This document shows positions 1 through 8,363 of a DNA stretch of 64,000 nt, piece by piece (position 1 is the first letter of the stretch; each line of letters starts with the position of its first letter). The position numbers were made by a program, and so were the translations under genes. Origin of the DNA: Caballeronia jiangsuensis (GTDB lineage: Bacteria; Pseudomonadota; Gammaproteobacteria; Burkholderiales; Burkholderiaceae); the NCBI GenBank assembly GCA_000648925.1, contig JFHF01000028.1:42232-106231 (forward strand), given 5' to 3'. The notes beneath the pieces are model-generated. The model was not told the origin of the DNA. It saw only the letters and a list, made by a program, of their open reading frames with translations, and ran no database searches.

Positions 1-2
1 TG

Positions 3-410
3 TGGGTGGTTTTGCGGGAAGTGGCCGAGGAGCACCTGCTGGAGTTGCGCGCGGCACTGGCGCAGATGGTGGCCGATCCGGGCAGGCTCGCGTCAGTCGG
101 GCGGGAGGCGTTGCTGGAGCGGGCACGTCACGGCGAAGTGATCGTCATCGACGTGCGTCCGGCAGCGGAATATCAGGCGGCGCACCTGCCCTTCGCCCGA
201 TCGATGCCGCTTGCCGAGATTGAACAGCGGCTGGCAGAGCTGCCCACCGACAAGGAGATCGTCGCGTACTGCCGCGGCCCATTCTGCCTGATGTCCGATG
301 AGGCCGTGACGCTGCTGGCGTCGCGGGGATATCGGGTGACCAAGATGCTGGACGGCGTGAGCGAGTGGCAGGCTGCGGGCCTGCCGCTCCAGGTCGCAGG
401 CGACGAATGA
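3..410 (+). CDS. ArsR-family regulator with C-terminal rhodanese domain, 3' part
   Basis: The reading frame is open at the left edge, so the N-terminal winged helix lies mostly outside the window. What remains starts with the end of an ArsR-type dimerisation helix (VAEEHLLELRAALAQM) and continues into a rhodanese fold: IDVRPAAEY near the domain start and the active-site loop YCRGPFCLMSD, whose first Cys is the expected sulfur carrier. ArsR-rhodanese fusions usually sense metalloids or reactive sulfur and sit beside MBL hydrolases and transporters, as here: the next gene starts 25 bp downstream. Regulation by sulfane sulfur is an inference from family and context. Confidence 0.85.
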   Translation, partial: WVVLREVAEEHLLELRAALAQMVADPGRLASVGREALLERARHGEVIVIDVRPAAEYQAAHLPFARSMPLAEIEQRLAELPTDKEIVAYCRGPFCLMSDEAVTLLASRGYRVTKMLDGVSEWQAAGLPLQVAGDE

Positions 411-435
411 ACCGGATATCAACGAGGACAGGATC

Positions 436-1173
436 ATGTTTTTCAGACAGCTGGCAACCAGGGAAGCATCCCTCTCGTACTTTTTCGGCTGTGGCGGCCA
501 CGGTAAAGGGGTGGCGGTTGATGTCGTCGCCGGCGACGAAACCTGGTTCATCGAAGAGGCAAAAAAAGCCAACGTCACGATTACCCATGTCATCGACACC
601 CATGTTCACGCGGACCATTATTCCGGCGGCCGGGTACTGGCGCAGACGGTGGGCGCACCGTATTGCCTGCATGAGTCAAACCAGTCACAGGTGAAGTATG
701 ATTTCGCGCCCCTGCGTGACGGCCAGGTGCTCGATATCGGGAACGTCAAGATCACCGTGGTTCACACGCCGGGTCATAGCCCCGACAGTGTTTGCCTGCT
801 GGTCACCGATATGCGGCGCGGTGAAGCGCCCTGGTTTGTGATCACCGGTGACACGCTGCTCGTCGGTGCGACCGGCCGCCCCGATCTGGCCGGCCGCGAA
901 CGTGAGATGGCCGGTCTGCTGTATGAAAGCCTGCACGGCAGGCTGCTGTCGCTGCCCGATGACATCGAGATCTTTCCCGGCCACCAGGCGGGTAGTGCCT
1001 GCGGTGCGGGCCTGTCCGGGAAGCCGTCATCGACCCTGGGTTTCGAAAAGCGCTGGAACCCCGCGCTGTCGATGGATAAGGCCACCTTCATCGCCCATGT
1101 GACCGCGGAAATTCCGCCGCGTCCCGCCGGCATGGACGCGATGGTGCGCTTCAACCTGGGACTGGCGGCCTGA
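436..1173 (+). CDS. MBL-fold hydrolase, ETHE1/persulfide dioxygenase-like
   Basis: A 245-aa metallo-beta-lactamase-fold protein. The metal site is complete: THVHADH (about residues 55-61), His114 in HTPGHSPDS, Asp139 in ITGDTLL and His183 in FPGHQAGSACG. The spacing resembles the ETHE1/glyoxalase II branch, whose members oxidise glutathione persulfide or hydrolyse thioesters. It lies between an ArsR-rhodanese regulator and an MFS gene (3-bp gap), so all three are probably one operon dealing with sulfane sulfur. The exact substrate cannot be told from sequence. It is predicted cytoplasmic, with no signal peptide. Confidence 0.85.
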   Translation: MFFRQLATREASLSYFFGCGGHGKGVAVDVVAGDETWFIEEAKKANVTITHVIDTHVHADHYSGGRVLAQTVGAPYCLHESNQSQVKYDFAPLRDGQVLDIGNVKITVVHTPGHSPDSVCLLVTDMRRGEAPWFVITGDTLLVGATGRPDLAGREREMAGLLYESLHGRLLSLPDDIEIFPGHQAGSACGAGLSGKPSSTLGFEKRWNPALSMDKATFIAHVTAEIPPRPAGMDAMVRFNLGLAA

Positions 1174-1176
1174 CGC

Positions 1177-2430
1177 ATGCACGCGGCTCCCGTTCGCCTC
1201 GGGCTGCGCGAGAACCTCGGTCAGTTCTCACTGCTGCTGCTCGTCAACGCTTTCGTGGGCGCCATGGTGGGGCAGGAGCGCAGCATTCTGCCCGCCATTG
1301 CCGAGCAGGAGTTTCACATCGCGGCCAAGGCCGCGATTCTCTCGTTCATTGTGGTCTTCGGCATTACGAAGGCGTTGACCAACTATTTCGCCGGACGTCT
1401 TTCCGACCGTTTCGGGCGCAAGCAGGTGCTGGTTGCCGGCTGGCTGGTCGCGATTCCGGTGCCGTTCGCGCTGATGTGGGCGCCTGACTGGAACTGGGTG
1501 GTCGCTGGCAACGTGCTGCTGGGCGTGAGCCAGGGGCTGACGTGGTCGACCACGGTCATCATGAAGATCGACCTGGTCGGGCCCAGACAGCGCGGTCTCG
1601 CGATGGGACTGAACGAATTTTCCGGCTACTTCGCGGTGGCCGGCAGTGCACTGGCCACCGGCTGGATCGCGGCGCACTTCAGGCTCAGGCCTGAGCCTTT
1701 TTATCTGGGCGTCGTCTACGTGGCGGCTGGGCTGCTGCTGTCCATGCTCGTCGTTCGTGAAACCCGTGGGCACGTGACGCAGGAACTGCGGGCACATGCT
1801 CCGGCTGCGGCGAGCGAAAGTGCCCTCACGCAACGCGAGATCTTCCGCCGCACCTCGCTCACCGACCGCAATCTCTCCAGTGTGAGCCAGGCAGGCCTGG
1901 TCAACAACCTGAACGACGGGATGGCGTGGGGGCTGTTTCCACTGGTGTTTGCCGCAGCGGGCATGACACTGTCGCAAATTGGCCAGCTGGCCGCGATCTA
2001 TCCGGCGGTCTGGGGCATCACGCAAATTTTTACCGGCGCGCTGTCCGACCGGATTGGCCGCAAATGGCTGATCGTGTGCGGGATGTGGCTCCAGGCCATC
2101 GGCATTGCCGTCACTGTGCTAACGGGGCATTTCGCTGCCTTCGCGCTCGGCGCCGTGTGGCTCGGCATCGGAACCGCGATGGTGTATCCGACGCTCCTGG
2201 CCGCCATCGGCGATGTGGCTCACCCAAGCTGGCGCGCGTCCGCGGTCGGCGTCTACCGGCTCTGGCGTGATCTCGGCTATGCGCTCGGGGCGCTGCTGGC
2301 CGGCCTTACCGCCGACCTGTTCGGCCTGGCTGCAGCCATGTGGCTGGTCGCGGGACTGACCTTCGCGTCCGGCGTCATTGCGGCGGTGCGGATGAGTGAG
2401 ACCCGATGGCTGGGGCGTGCCGCGAAATGA
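1177..2430 (+). CDS. MFS transporter
   Basis: A 417-aa major facilitator with about 12 hydrophobic segments. Both halves carry the MFS loop 2-3 motif: GRLSDRFGRKQV after TM2 and GALSDRIGRKW at the matching place in the C-terminal half. It starts 3 bp after the MBL hydrolase stop, so it is translationally linked to that operon and is probably an inner-membrane exporter for the compound sensed by the upstream ArsR-rhodanese protein. It converges on the mercury operon, whose last gene ends 88 bp away. The substrate is unknown. Confidence 0.85.
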   Translation: MHAAPVRLGLRENLGQFSLLLLVNAFVGAMVGQERSILPAIAEQEFHIAAKAAILSFIVVFGITKALTNYFAGRLSDRFGRKQVLVAGWLVAIPVPFALMWAPDWNWVVAGNVLLGVSQGLTWSTTVIMKIDLVGPRQRGLAMGLNEFSGYFAVAGSALATGWIAAHFRLRPEPFYLGVVYVAAGLLLSMLVVRETRGHVTQELRAHAPAAASESALTQREIFRRTSLTDRNLSSVSQAGLVNNLNDGMAWGLFPLVFAAAGMTLSQIGQLAAIYPAVWGITQIFTGALSDRIGRKWLIVCGMWLQAIGIAVTVLTGHFAAFALGAVWLGIGTAMVYPTLLAAIGDVAHPSWRASAVGVYRLWRDLGYALGALLAGLTADLFGLAAAMWLVAGLTFASGVIAAVRMSETRWLGRAAK

Positions 2431-2517
2431 CCGGCATGTGGCATGGACGACAACCTGCGCAGGGACCAACGTTAGTGCGACTGTCCCACGCGACATCATC
2501 GGTTCTCAAGCAGAACA

Positions 2518-2754
2518 TTAGCGCGGCAAACGAAACGCGCGCAGCGCCCGTGTAAGCGACAAGGCAAACAACACCAGTAGCACGACCACGGCGATGCCCT
2601 TATGCTGGCTGACGAGTGCCCCGGTCGCAGTGCCGGATAGCGCCAGCAGCACGATCGGCAGATGACATGGGCAGGTGAGCGCCGCGAGCGCACCCCAGAG
2701 CCAGGCGCGCCAGCGGGCGCCACGAGACAATCCAGGTGCAGTACGGTCACGCAC
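2518..2754 (-). CDS. merE: Mercury resistance membrane protein MerE
   Basis: A 78-aa protein, the usual MerE length when the GTG at 2754-2752 is taken as start. That start overlaps the merB stop codon (TGA at 2749-2747), which supports translational coupling; upstream in-frame ATGs would lie deep inside merB. The core WGALAALTCPCHLPI contains the Cys-Pro-Cys pair in the first membrane helix that is typical of MerE, followed by a second hydrophobic helix and a basic tail. MerE takes part in uptake of Hg(II) and methylmercury. It is the last gene of the operon. Confidence 0.85.
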   Translation of the reverse strand: MRDRTAPGLSRGARWRAWLWGALAALTCPCHLPIVLLALSGTATGALVSQHKGIAVVVLLVLFALSLTRALRAFRLPR

Positions 2755-3403
2755 GGTCTGCCCTCTTCGCGTTTCGCAGACAAGTGGCCCGCAACAGCCG
2801 TTCGGCACGCTCGCGGCCAACGGCAAAGGCATCCTGGAGGCTCACGATCTCGATGCCGGGGTGCGTCGCGGCCCACTTCTGCCCCGTGGCGGCAGAGGCA
2901 AAGAAATGCACATGACAGCAAAAGGCATGGCGGATGTCGGGCATGTCCTGCGGCAGGATCAGCGACACGGCCGCGCCTGCCGGCGCAACATTCTGTAGCG
3001 CGTTGGGCGTGACCGTGAGCGAGACCGGCACGCCAGTGGCCGCACAACGCGAGACCACGTGCGCAGTCCGGTCGATCAGCGCCGGGAAGAACAAGGTGTC
3101 GAAGGCGCACCACGTGTAAAGGCGTCGACCGCCGACTTCGAAAGTGTGCGGGGTCTCACGCAACGTCAAACCATACCCGACGACGTTGCCATCGTCGTCC
3201 CATTCGGTGCTGACCGCCTGTTCGAGTGCAGCGGTCACACGCCCGACGGGCCAGTCCAAGGCCAGAGCCAGCGCGGCGGGAGAAACCGGCGCCCCCTTGC
3301 TGAGTTCACGCAGCAGGACAACAAAGAGATCTGCAAAACCTTCCAACTGGTTGGCCATCGTCAGGCGATCGACCAGTTCGGCCGTGTAGCGGGCAAGGTT
3401 CAT
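2747..3403 (-). CDS. merB: Organomercurial lyase MerB
   Basis: A 218-aa alkylmercury lyase that protonolyses the carbon-mercury bond and hands Hg(II) to MerA. The catalytic triad is visible: Cys99 and Asp102 in YTWCAFDTLFFP and Cys162 in HAFCCHVHFF, equivalent to Cys96/Asp99/Cys159 of the reference enzyme. The N-terminal part is the usual winged-helix-like region. It lies between merA (16-bp gap) and merE (overlap), so the operon confers broad-spectrum resistance, covering organic and inorganic mercury. Confidence 0.95.
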   Translation of the reverse strand: MNLARYTAELVDRLTMANQLEGFADLFVVLLRELSKGAPVSPAALALALDWPVGRVTAALEQAVSTEWDDDGNVVGYGLTLRETPHTFEVGGRRLYTWCAFDTLFFPALIDRTAHVVSRCAATGVPVSLTVTPNALQNVAPAGAAVSLILPQDMPDIRHAFCCHVHFFASAATGQKWAATHPGIEIVSLQDAFAVGRERAERLLRATCLRNAKRADRA

Positions 3404-3419
3404 CGTCGTCCCCCGCAGG

Positions 3420-5099
3420 TTATCCGGCGCAGCACGAGAGCTGCTTCACATCCTTCGAGAAGGTCTGCGCGGCGAGCTTAAGCCCCTCGACCATCGTCAG
3501 GTACGGGAACAGCTGGTCAGCGAGGTCCTGCACGGTCATCCTTGCGCGGATCGCGATCGCGGCCGTCTGGATGAGTTCGCCCGCCTCGGGCGCCACCGCC
3601 TGCACGCCGATGAGCCGGCCGCTGCCGGCTTCCGCCACCAGCTTGATGAAGCCGTGTGTGTCGAAGTTCACCAGCGCACGCGGGACGTTGTCGAGCGTCA
3701 GTGTGCGACTGTCGGTCTCGATGCCCGCCTGGTGGGCCTGCACCTCGCTATAGCCGACCGTCGCAACCTGTGGCTCGGTGAAGACGACCGCCGGCATCGT
3801 ATCGAGATTCAGCCGCGCATCGCCGCCGGTCATGTTGATCGCCGCGCGCGTACCGGCGGCCGCCGCGACATAGACGAACTGCGGTTGATTCGTACAGTCG
3901 CCCGCCGCATAAATGTCCGGTGTGCTCGTGCGCATGCCGGCGTCGATCACGATGGCGCCGCGCTCGTCGAGTCGCACCCCCGCACTAGCCAGGTCCAGAC
4001 TGCCAGTGTTGGAGGAGCGGCCCGTTGCCACCAGCAGCTGGTCGGCCCGCACCTCGCCGTGGTTCGTGGTGAGGACGAACTTGCCATCAGCGTACGACAC
4101 GTGGCTCGCCTGGGTCTGTTCCAGCACCTCGATGCCCTCGGCGCGAAAGGCCGCCGTCACGGTTTCGCCGATCGCCGGGTCCTCCTGGTAGAGCAGTGTG
4201 TGGCGGGCCAGGACGGTGACATGACTGCCCAGCCGTGCAAAGGCCTGGGCCAGTTCCAGCGCGACCACCGACGAGCCGATCACAGCCAGTCGCTCGGGAA
4301 TCGCGTCGCTCACCAACGCTTCGGTCGAGGTCCAGTACGGCGTGTCCTTCAGGCCCGGAATCGGCGGCACTGCGGCCGTTGCACCCGTGGCAATCAGGCA
4401 GCGATCGAACGACACCGTACGTTCGCCGCCGGCGGTCAGCGTGACGGCGAGCGAATGGCTTCCCGTGAAGCGCGCCTTGCCGTGCAGGACGTTGATGTTC
4501 GGGCTCGTGTCGAGAATGTTTTCGTATTTGGCGTGGCGCAGCTCGTCCACGCGCGCCTGCTGCTGGGCGAGCAGGCGCGGCCGGTCAATGGCCGGTGCCG
4601 TCGCGGTGATGCCCGCGTCGAAGGGACTCGTCTGCCGCAGATGCGCGATGTGGGCTGCACGGATCATGATCTTGGAGGGCACGCACCCTACGTTCACGCA
4701 GGTGCCGCCGAGGGTGCCGCGCTCGATCAGTGTCACCAGCGCGCCGTTTTCGGCGGCCTTCAGCGCAGCCGCCATGGCAGCGCCGCCGCTGCCGATCACG
4801 GCGACCCGCAGCGCGCCGGCATCGCCGCTACGCTTCCGACCAGCCCCCGCCCAGCCGAGCGCCTTGTCGAGCGGGCCGGCGGATTGGCTCGGCACGTCAG
4901 CAACCCTGGCGTGATAGCCGGCCGTCGTCACCGCGGCAGCCAGCATGTCGTGGCTGACTCCTTCATCGACCGTCAGATCGGCCAGCGCTTTGGACCAGGA
5001 GACCGCTGCCGAGCGCACGCCGGGCACGCTTTCCAGCGCCTGCCTGACATGCTCGGCGCAGGAAGCGCAGGTCATCCCGTCGATCTTCAAGGTCATCAT
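3420..5099 (-). CDS. merA: Mercuric reductase MerA
   Basis: A flavoprotein reducing Hg(II) to Hg(0) with NADPH in the cytoplasm. It has an N-terminal heavy-metal-associated domain (GMTCASC, residues 8-14), a Rossmann FAD fold, the redox-active disulfide motif GTCVNVGCVPSK, a central NAD(P) domain (IGSSVVALELA), the dimerisation domain, and the vicinal C-terminal cysteines Cys556-Cys557 in SCCAG. The start at 5099 (559 aa) is preferred over an ATG 21 bp upstream because GGAG lies about 6 nt before it. It follows merC by 45 bp. Confidence 0.96.
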   Translation of the reverse strand: MMTLKIDGMTCASCAEHVRQALESVPGVRSAAVSWSKALADLTVDEGVSHDMLAAAVTTAGYHARVADVPSQSAGPLDKALGWAGAGRKRSGDAGALRVAVIGSGGAAMAAALKAAENGALVTLIERGTLGGTCVNVGCVPSKIMIRAAHIAHLRQTSPFDAGITATAPAIDRPRLLAQQQARVDELRHAKYENILDTSPNINVLHGKARFTGSHSLAVTLTAGGERTVSFDRCLIATGATAAVPPIPGLKDTPYWTSTEALVSDAIPERLAVIGSSVVALELAQAFARLGSHVTVLARHTLLYQEDPAIGETVTAAFRAEGIEVLEQTQASHVSYADGKFVLTTNHGEVRADQLLVATGRSSNTGSLDLASAGVRLDERGAIVIDAGMRTSTPDIYAAGDCTNQPQFVYVAAAAGTRAAINMTGGDARLNLDTMPAVVFTEPQVATVGYSEVQAHQAGIETDSRTLTLDNVPRALVNFDTHGFIKLVAEAGSGRLIGVQAVAPEAGELIQTAAIAIRARMTVQDLADQLFPYLTMVEGLKLAAQTFSKDVKQLSCCAG

Positions 5100-5144
5100 G
5101 GGCTTGCTCCGTTCTTTCATGGATTGGGTTAGATGCGCGACTGC

Positions 5145-5579
5145 TCAACTTTTGCGGACGGTGCCAGTGCCCTGATCACACGTATCGGTGGCACAGACGC
5201 GCTTCGCCGGGGAGAACAGGTCCCAGATCGATACCGCCAGCATGACGGCGAAACCGGGATAGAGCAGCCAGCCGCTGTGCTCGCCATAGGCCCGCATCAC
5301 AAACACGGCCATCAGCACCAGTACCGGGCCGATCAGGCCGGGCACCGTACGGCGCCACTGCCGATGATTGAGCCACCCGACCGCATTGGCGAACAGGGCG
5401 ATGCCGGCGAAGGCCGGTAGCAGGATGCGGATGAACAACCCTTCATACTGGCTCAGGAAGCCCAGACCAATGGTGGCGCCCAGACTGGCGATGGCGGGAA
5501 AGCAGCTCGCACAGCCCATCGCCGACGTGATGCTGCCGAGCAGACCGGCCTTATCGGCCACGCGCGTGACGAACGACAT
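5145..5579 (-). CDS. merC: Mercury transporter MerC
   Basis: A 144-aa inner-membrane protein with four hydrophobic segments and the MerC hallmark GCASCFPA in the first, where the Cys pair binds Hg(II). The stretch GLGFLSQYEGLFI and a C-terminal Cys pair (RVCATDTC) also fit the family. It lies between merP (18-bp gap) and merA, the usual place in T-P-C-A operons. It gives an uptake route additional to MerT. Confidence 0.93.
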   Translation of the reverse strand: MSFVTRVADKAGLLGSITSAMGCASCFPAIASLGATIGLGFLSQYEGLFIRILLPAFAGIALFANAVGWLNHRQWRRTVPGLIGPVLVLMAVFVMRAYGEHSGWLLYPGFAVMLAVSIWDLFSPAKRVCATDTCDQGTGTVRKS

Positions 5580-5597
5580 TGCAGTACCTCCGTGGTT

Positions 5598-5873
5598 TCA
5601 GTGTTTGACCGACGACGGATAGCCCGCGTCCGCCGTGGCCTTGGTTAACGCCTGGACGTTGGTCTTGCTATCGTCGAACGTCACGATGGCTTCCCTCTGC
5701 TCGAAACGGACATCCGTTTTTTCGACGCCGGCAACTTTGGAAAGCGCCTGTTTGACCGTGATCGGACAGGCCGCGCAGGTCATGCCCGGCACCGACAACT
5801 TGACGGTCTGTGTGGCCGCCCAGACCGGGACCGTGAGAACGGTGAGCGCGAGCGCAGCAGGCAGCTTTTTCAT
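5598..5873 (-). CDS. merP: Periplasmic mercury-binding protein MerP
   Basis: A 91-aa protein with a cleavable signal peptide (MKKLPAALALTVLTVPVWA) followed by one heavy-metal-associated domain with GMTCAAC, whose two cysteines bind Hg(II) and pass it to MerT. The open frame continues upstream on this strand, but the ATG at 5873 with its signal peptide and normal length is clearly the start. It lies 14 bp downstream of merT. Confidence 0.95.
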   Translation of the reverse strand: MKKLPAALALTVLTVPVWAATQTVKLSVPGMTCAACPITVKQALSKVAGVEKTDVRFEQREAIVTFDDSKTNVQALTKATADAGYPSSVKH

Positions 5874-5887
5874 GACGATCTCCAGGT

Positions 5888-6238
5888 TCAATAGAACAGG
5901 GGCAGTACGTAGGGGAAACCGAGCGCGATCAGTACTAGCGAGACCACGATCCAGAAGATGAGCTTGTACGCGGCGCGCACCTGTGGAATCGCGCACACCT
6001 CGCCGGGCCTGCACGCCGCGGCCGGCCGGAAGATGCGCCGTCCGGCGAAGAACAGCGCCACCAGCGCGGCGCCGATGAAAACCGGCCGCCAGGGTTCGAG
6101 CAAAGTCAGGTTGCCGATCCAGGCGCCGCTCACACCCAGCGCGACGAGCACCAGCGGCCCGAGGCAGCAGGTCGACGCGAGGATCGCAGCCAGTCCGCCG
6201 GCGGCAAGTGCGCCGCGCCCTTTCTGCTGTTCCGCCAT
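5888..6238 (-). CDS. merT: Mercuric ion transporter MerT
   Basis: A 116-aa inner-membrane protein with three hydrophobic helices. The Hg(II)-binding Cys pair is in the first helix (STCCLGP), and a second pair lies in the cytoplasmic loop (CRPGEVCAIPQ). It takes Hg(II) from MerP and delivers it to MerA. The start at 6238 gives the family length; a longer frame to 6304 would run through the mer promoter and is rejected. It is the first gene of the operon. Confidence 0.95.
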   Translation of the reverse strand: MAEQQKGRGALAAGGLAAILASTCCLGPLVLVALGVSGAWIGNLTLLEPWRPVFIGAALVALFFAGRRIFRPAAACRPGEVCAIPQVRAAYKLIFWIVVSLVLIALGFPYVLPLFY

Positions 6239-6273
6239 ACGCTTGCCCTTCCGGATTTCCACTGGGTAGCGTA

Positions 6274-6304
6274 ACCTTACTTCCGTACCTATGTACGGAG
6301 TCAA
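6274..6304 (-). promoter_or_regulatory. mer promoter/operator (MerR-controlled)
   Basis: On the minus strand the -35 box TTGACT (6304-6299) and -10 box TAAGGT (6279-6274) are separated by 19 bp (6298-6280). This is the overlong spacer typical of MerR-activated promoters. The spacer holds the dyad CCGTAC-ATAG-GTACGG, the MerR site. It drives merTPCABE leftward, and the divergent merR start is only 6 bp from the -35 box, so MerR represses itself from the same site. Confidence 0.93.
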
Positions 6305-6309
6305 GCGGT

Positions 6310-6744
6310 ATGGAAAAAGGTTGCGAAACTCTGACCATCGGCGCCTTCGCGAAGGCGGCCAGCGTCAATGTCGAGACGATCCGGTTCTATCAGCGCAAGG
6401 GATTGCTGCTGGAGCCGGAGAAGCCGTACGGCAGCATTCGCCGCTATGGTGAGGCTGACGTCACCCGGGTGCGGTTCGTCAAATCGGCCCAGCGGCTGGG
6501 CTTCAGCCTCGACGAAATCGCGGACCTCCTGAGACTGGACGACGGAACGCACTGCGACGAAGCGAGCAGTCTCGCGGAACACAAGCTCCGCGACATTCAG
6601 GAGAAGCTCGCCGATCTCCGGCGCATGGAGGCGGTGCTGACACAACTCGTGTGCGCGTGCCATTCGCGCAAGGGCAACGTGTCATGTCCACTCATTGCGT
6701 CGCTGCAGCGAGGGGAAGAACCGCGTGACGCCGGCGCCGTGTAA
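6310..6744 (+). CDS. merR: Mercury-responsive regulator MerR
   Basis: A 144-aa protein, the canonical MerR length, from the ATG at 6310. The N-terminal winged helix-turn-helix contains VETIRFYQRKGLL. The long dimer helix and the three Hg(II)-binding cysteines are present: DGTHCDEAS (about residue 82), LVCACHS (about 117) and NVSCPLI (about 126). It binds the adjacent operator and distorts the 19-bp spacer when Hg(II) is bound. Its 3' two thirds are duplicated about 1.37 kb downstream. Confidence 0.95.
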   Translation: MEKGCETLTIGAFAKAASVNVETIRFYQRKGLLLEPEKPYGSIRRYGEADVTRVRFVKSAQRLGFSLDEIADLLRLDDGTHCDEASSLAEHKLRDIQEKLADLRRMEAVLTQLVCACHSRKGNVSCPLIASLQRGEEPRDAGAV

Positions 6745-6797
6745 GGGGCATTCGGCCTTAGTAGTCGGGGCAAAAGTCCGCTTCTTGACGGCACCCC
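6432..6797 (+). repeat. Direct repeat copy A (3' merR and downstream)
   Basis: This segment covers the last two thirds of merR plus about 50 bp after its stop. It recurs, with scattered substitutions and small indels, at 7800-8139 in the same orientation. Both copies share the landmarks AGCATTCG at the left end, GTGACGCCGGCGCCGTGT at the gene end, and GCAAAAGTCCG followed by GGCACCCC at the right end. The repeats flank about 1 kb containing a broken LysR gene. Confidence 0.85.
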
Positions 6798-7399
6798 ATG
6801 TCGGCTGCGCTGGACGAGATCTATACTCGAATCGTAAGGTAAGTTCAGGCCCATTGCGTGCATTGCGAAGAGTCCGTAAAACGTCAGTGGTTCGATCTCG
6901 TACTCTTTCCGCGCTTTAGCACTCTACCGGCGGCAATGGACCGTGCTGGCGATATGTCCGGGCGCGCGGCAAGGAGAGAACATGTTCAAGCGTCGATGGC
7001 TGCGGAGCGCGGGAGTACCAATCTCCGCGATGTTTAGCGGCGCGGTGGCGGATGCCGAGCGAATTTGCGCGAAAGTCCAGCATATGCGGGCCATCGCGAA
7101 ATTCCTGCACTCCCTGTGCCGAACTGAAAAACTTGATACCAGCGAGATGCCGGATGACACCCCCTCCGTGCCAAGCGATCCCCATTCTAAGGAGAGCATC
7201 GGGACCGCCGAAGAGAAAGACAGCCGGAATTATGGTACCTGCGGCGCAGCGCATGCGTATTATGACGCTCAGCGGCAGCTCATCAAGCAACGAGCCGATC
7301 ACGATGGGACGTGAAGCCGGTGCGTTCGGGCGGCGATATCCTAACTCTCGCGGCGGGATTGCTTGTGCCTGCGTAGCAGCAACACGTGAGGCGGGATAG
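6798..7399. other. Spacer between merR and LysR remnant, no gene recognised
   Basis: A rightward frame at 6943-7314 (start choices include ATG 6981) and overlapping leftward frames exist, but none resembles a family I know and the codon pattern is not convincing. The segment lies between the two merR repeats and is probably debris. Confidence 0.4.
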
Positions 7400-7805
7400 G
7401 CACCCGCTGGCTGAAGGGCGAACTGCTCAATCAGGCGATCGATGAAACTGCGGGCTTTCGCCGGCAGGTAATGCCGACTCGGATAGGCGATGTGGACGTC
7501 CACACACGGCAGTTGGTACTCGGGCAGCAGACTGACAAGTCGCCCGCCGCGATGTCGCGTTCGATCAGATAGCTCGGCGGGATTGCGATGCCGTGGCCGA
7601 GTAACGCCAGTTGTCGCAGCATCTCGGCATTGTCCGCGAACGCCACGTGGGTCGGGCGAACCCGAACTGCTTCGCCGCCCGGACCGGTGAAGACGCATGC
7701 GTCTCCCCCTGACCGGGCGGCAGCGACAGACAGTGATGCTCGAGCAGCTGTTCCGGCCGCTGCGGAACACTATGCCGTTCGAGGTAATCGGGTGTCGCAC
7801 AGCAT
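7400..7805 (-). pseudogene. LysR-family regulator fragment (substrate-binding domain)
   Basis: Read leftward, pieces of a LysR C-terminal domain appear in different frames: DYLERHSVPQRPEQLLEHHC near 7790-7730, FADNAEMLRQLALLGHG and IPPSYLIERDIAAGD in the next frame (about 7646-7540), then LVSLLPEYQLP, VDVHIAYPSRHYLPAK and FIDRLIEQF after another shift. The N-terminal helix-turn-helix is missing: the fragment stops abruptly where the second merR copy begins. It is a truncated, frameshifted pseudogene. Confidence 0.8.
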
Positions 7806-8139
7806 TCGCTGATATGGTGAGGCTGACGTCACCCGGGTGCGATTCGTCAAATCGGCCCAGCGGCTGGGCTTCAGCCTCGACGAAATCGCGGACCTTCTGA
7901 AACTGGAAGACGGAACGCACTGCGACGAGGCGAGCACCCTTGCTGAACACAAGCTCAGGGACATACAGGACAAGCTCGCCGATCTCCAGCGCATGGAGGC
8001 CGTGCTGACTCAACTCGTGTGCGCGTGCCATTCCGATGATTGCCTCATTGCAGAGAGGCGAAGAACCGCGTGACGCCGGCGCCGTGTGAGGGCCATTCGG
8101 CCTTAACGTACGCAAAAGTCCGTTTCTTGAGGGCACCCC
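7800..8139 (+). pseudogene. Partial second merR (direct repeat copy B)
   Basis: Encodes the merR dimer helix and metal-binding part (VRFVKSAQRLGFSLDEIADL, DGTHCDEAS, LVCACHS) from about 7813 to a stop at 8071-8073, without the DNA-binding domain or a start. It differs from the intact gene by substitutions (LKLEDG for LRLDDG, STLAEHK for SSLAEHK) and by sequence loss after the Cys-Ala-Cys that changes the C-terminus (third Cys in a new context). It therefore probably descends from a different mer operon rather than being a recent copy. Confidence 0.85.
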
Positions 8140-8363
8140 CGCTAAGCCTGCCGAACCGCTGGTGGCTGCGATCGGGCGACCGAAGCCACTGCATGCCTGC
8201 CACTACGCATGGATGGCGTGCGCTGCGTCCCGGATCTGGCCCCAGAACCGGAGATCCGACCCGGTTCGCTGCGAGCCGGGATCGTCATAAGCACTTGTCG
8301 CGACCTAGATGGCGGGCCACGCGCATAATCCGGTTGTAAGCTGCATCGCAGGAGGCGACGAGA

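Noticed and set aside
3654..5132. 492-aa open frame on the plus strand
   Set aside because: It is the antisense shadow of merA, rich in Arg/His/Gln with no domain.
6745..6820. Tn21/Tn501-type terminal inverted repeat after merR
   Set aside because: The sequence after merR does not match the GGGGTCGTCTCAGAAAA-type end I know, and the same segment recurs after the merR fragment, pointing to mer-flank homology instead.
6916..8136. 406-aa leftward frame as a real protein
   Set aside because: It strings together the LysR debris in one of several frames plus antisense of the merR fragment; it is an accident of GC-rich sequence.
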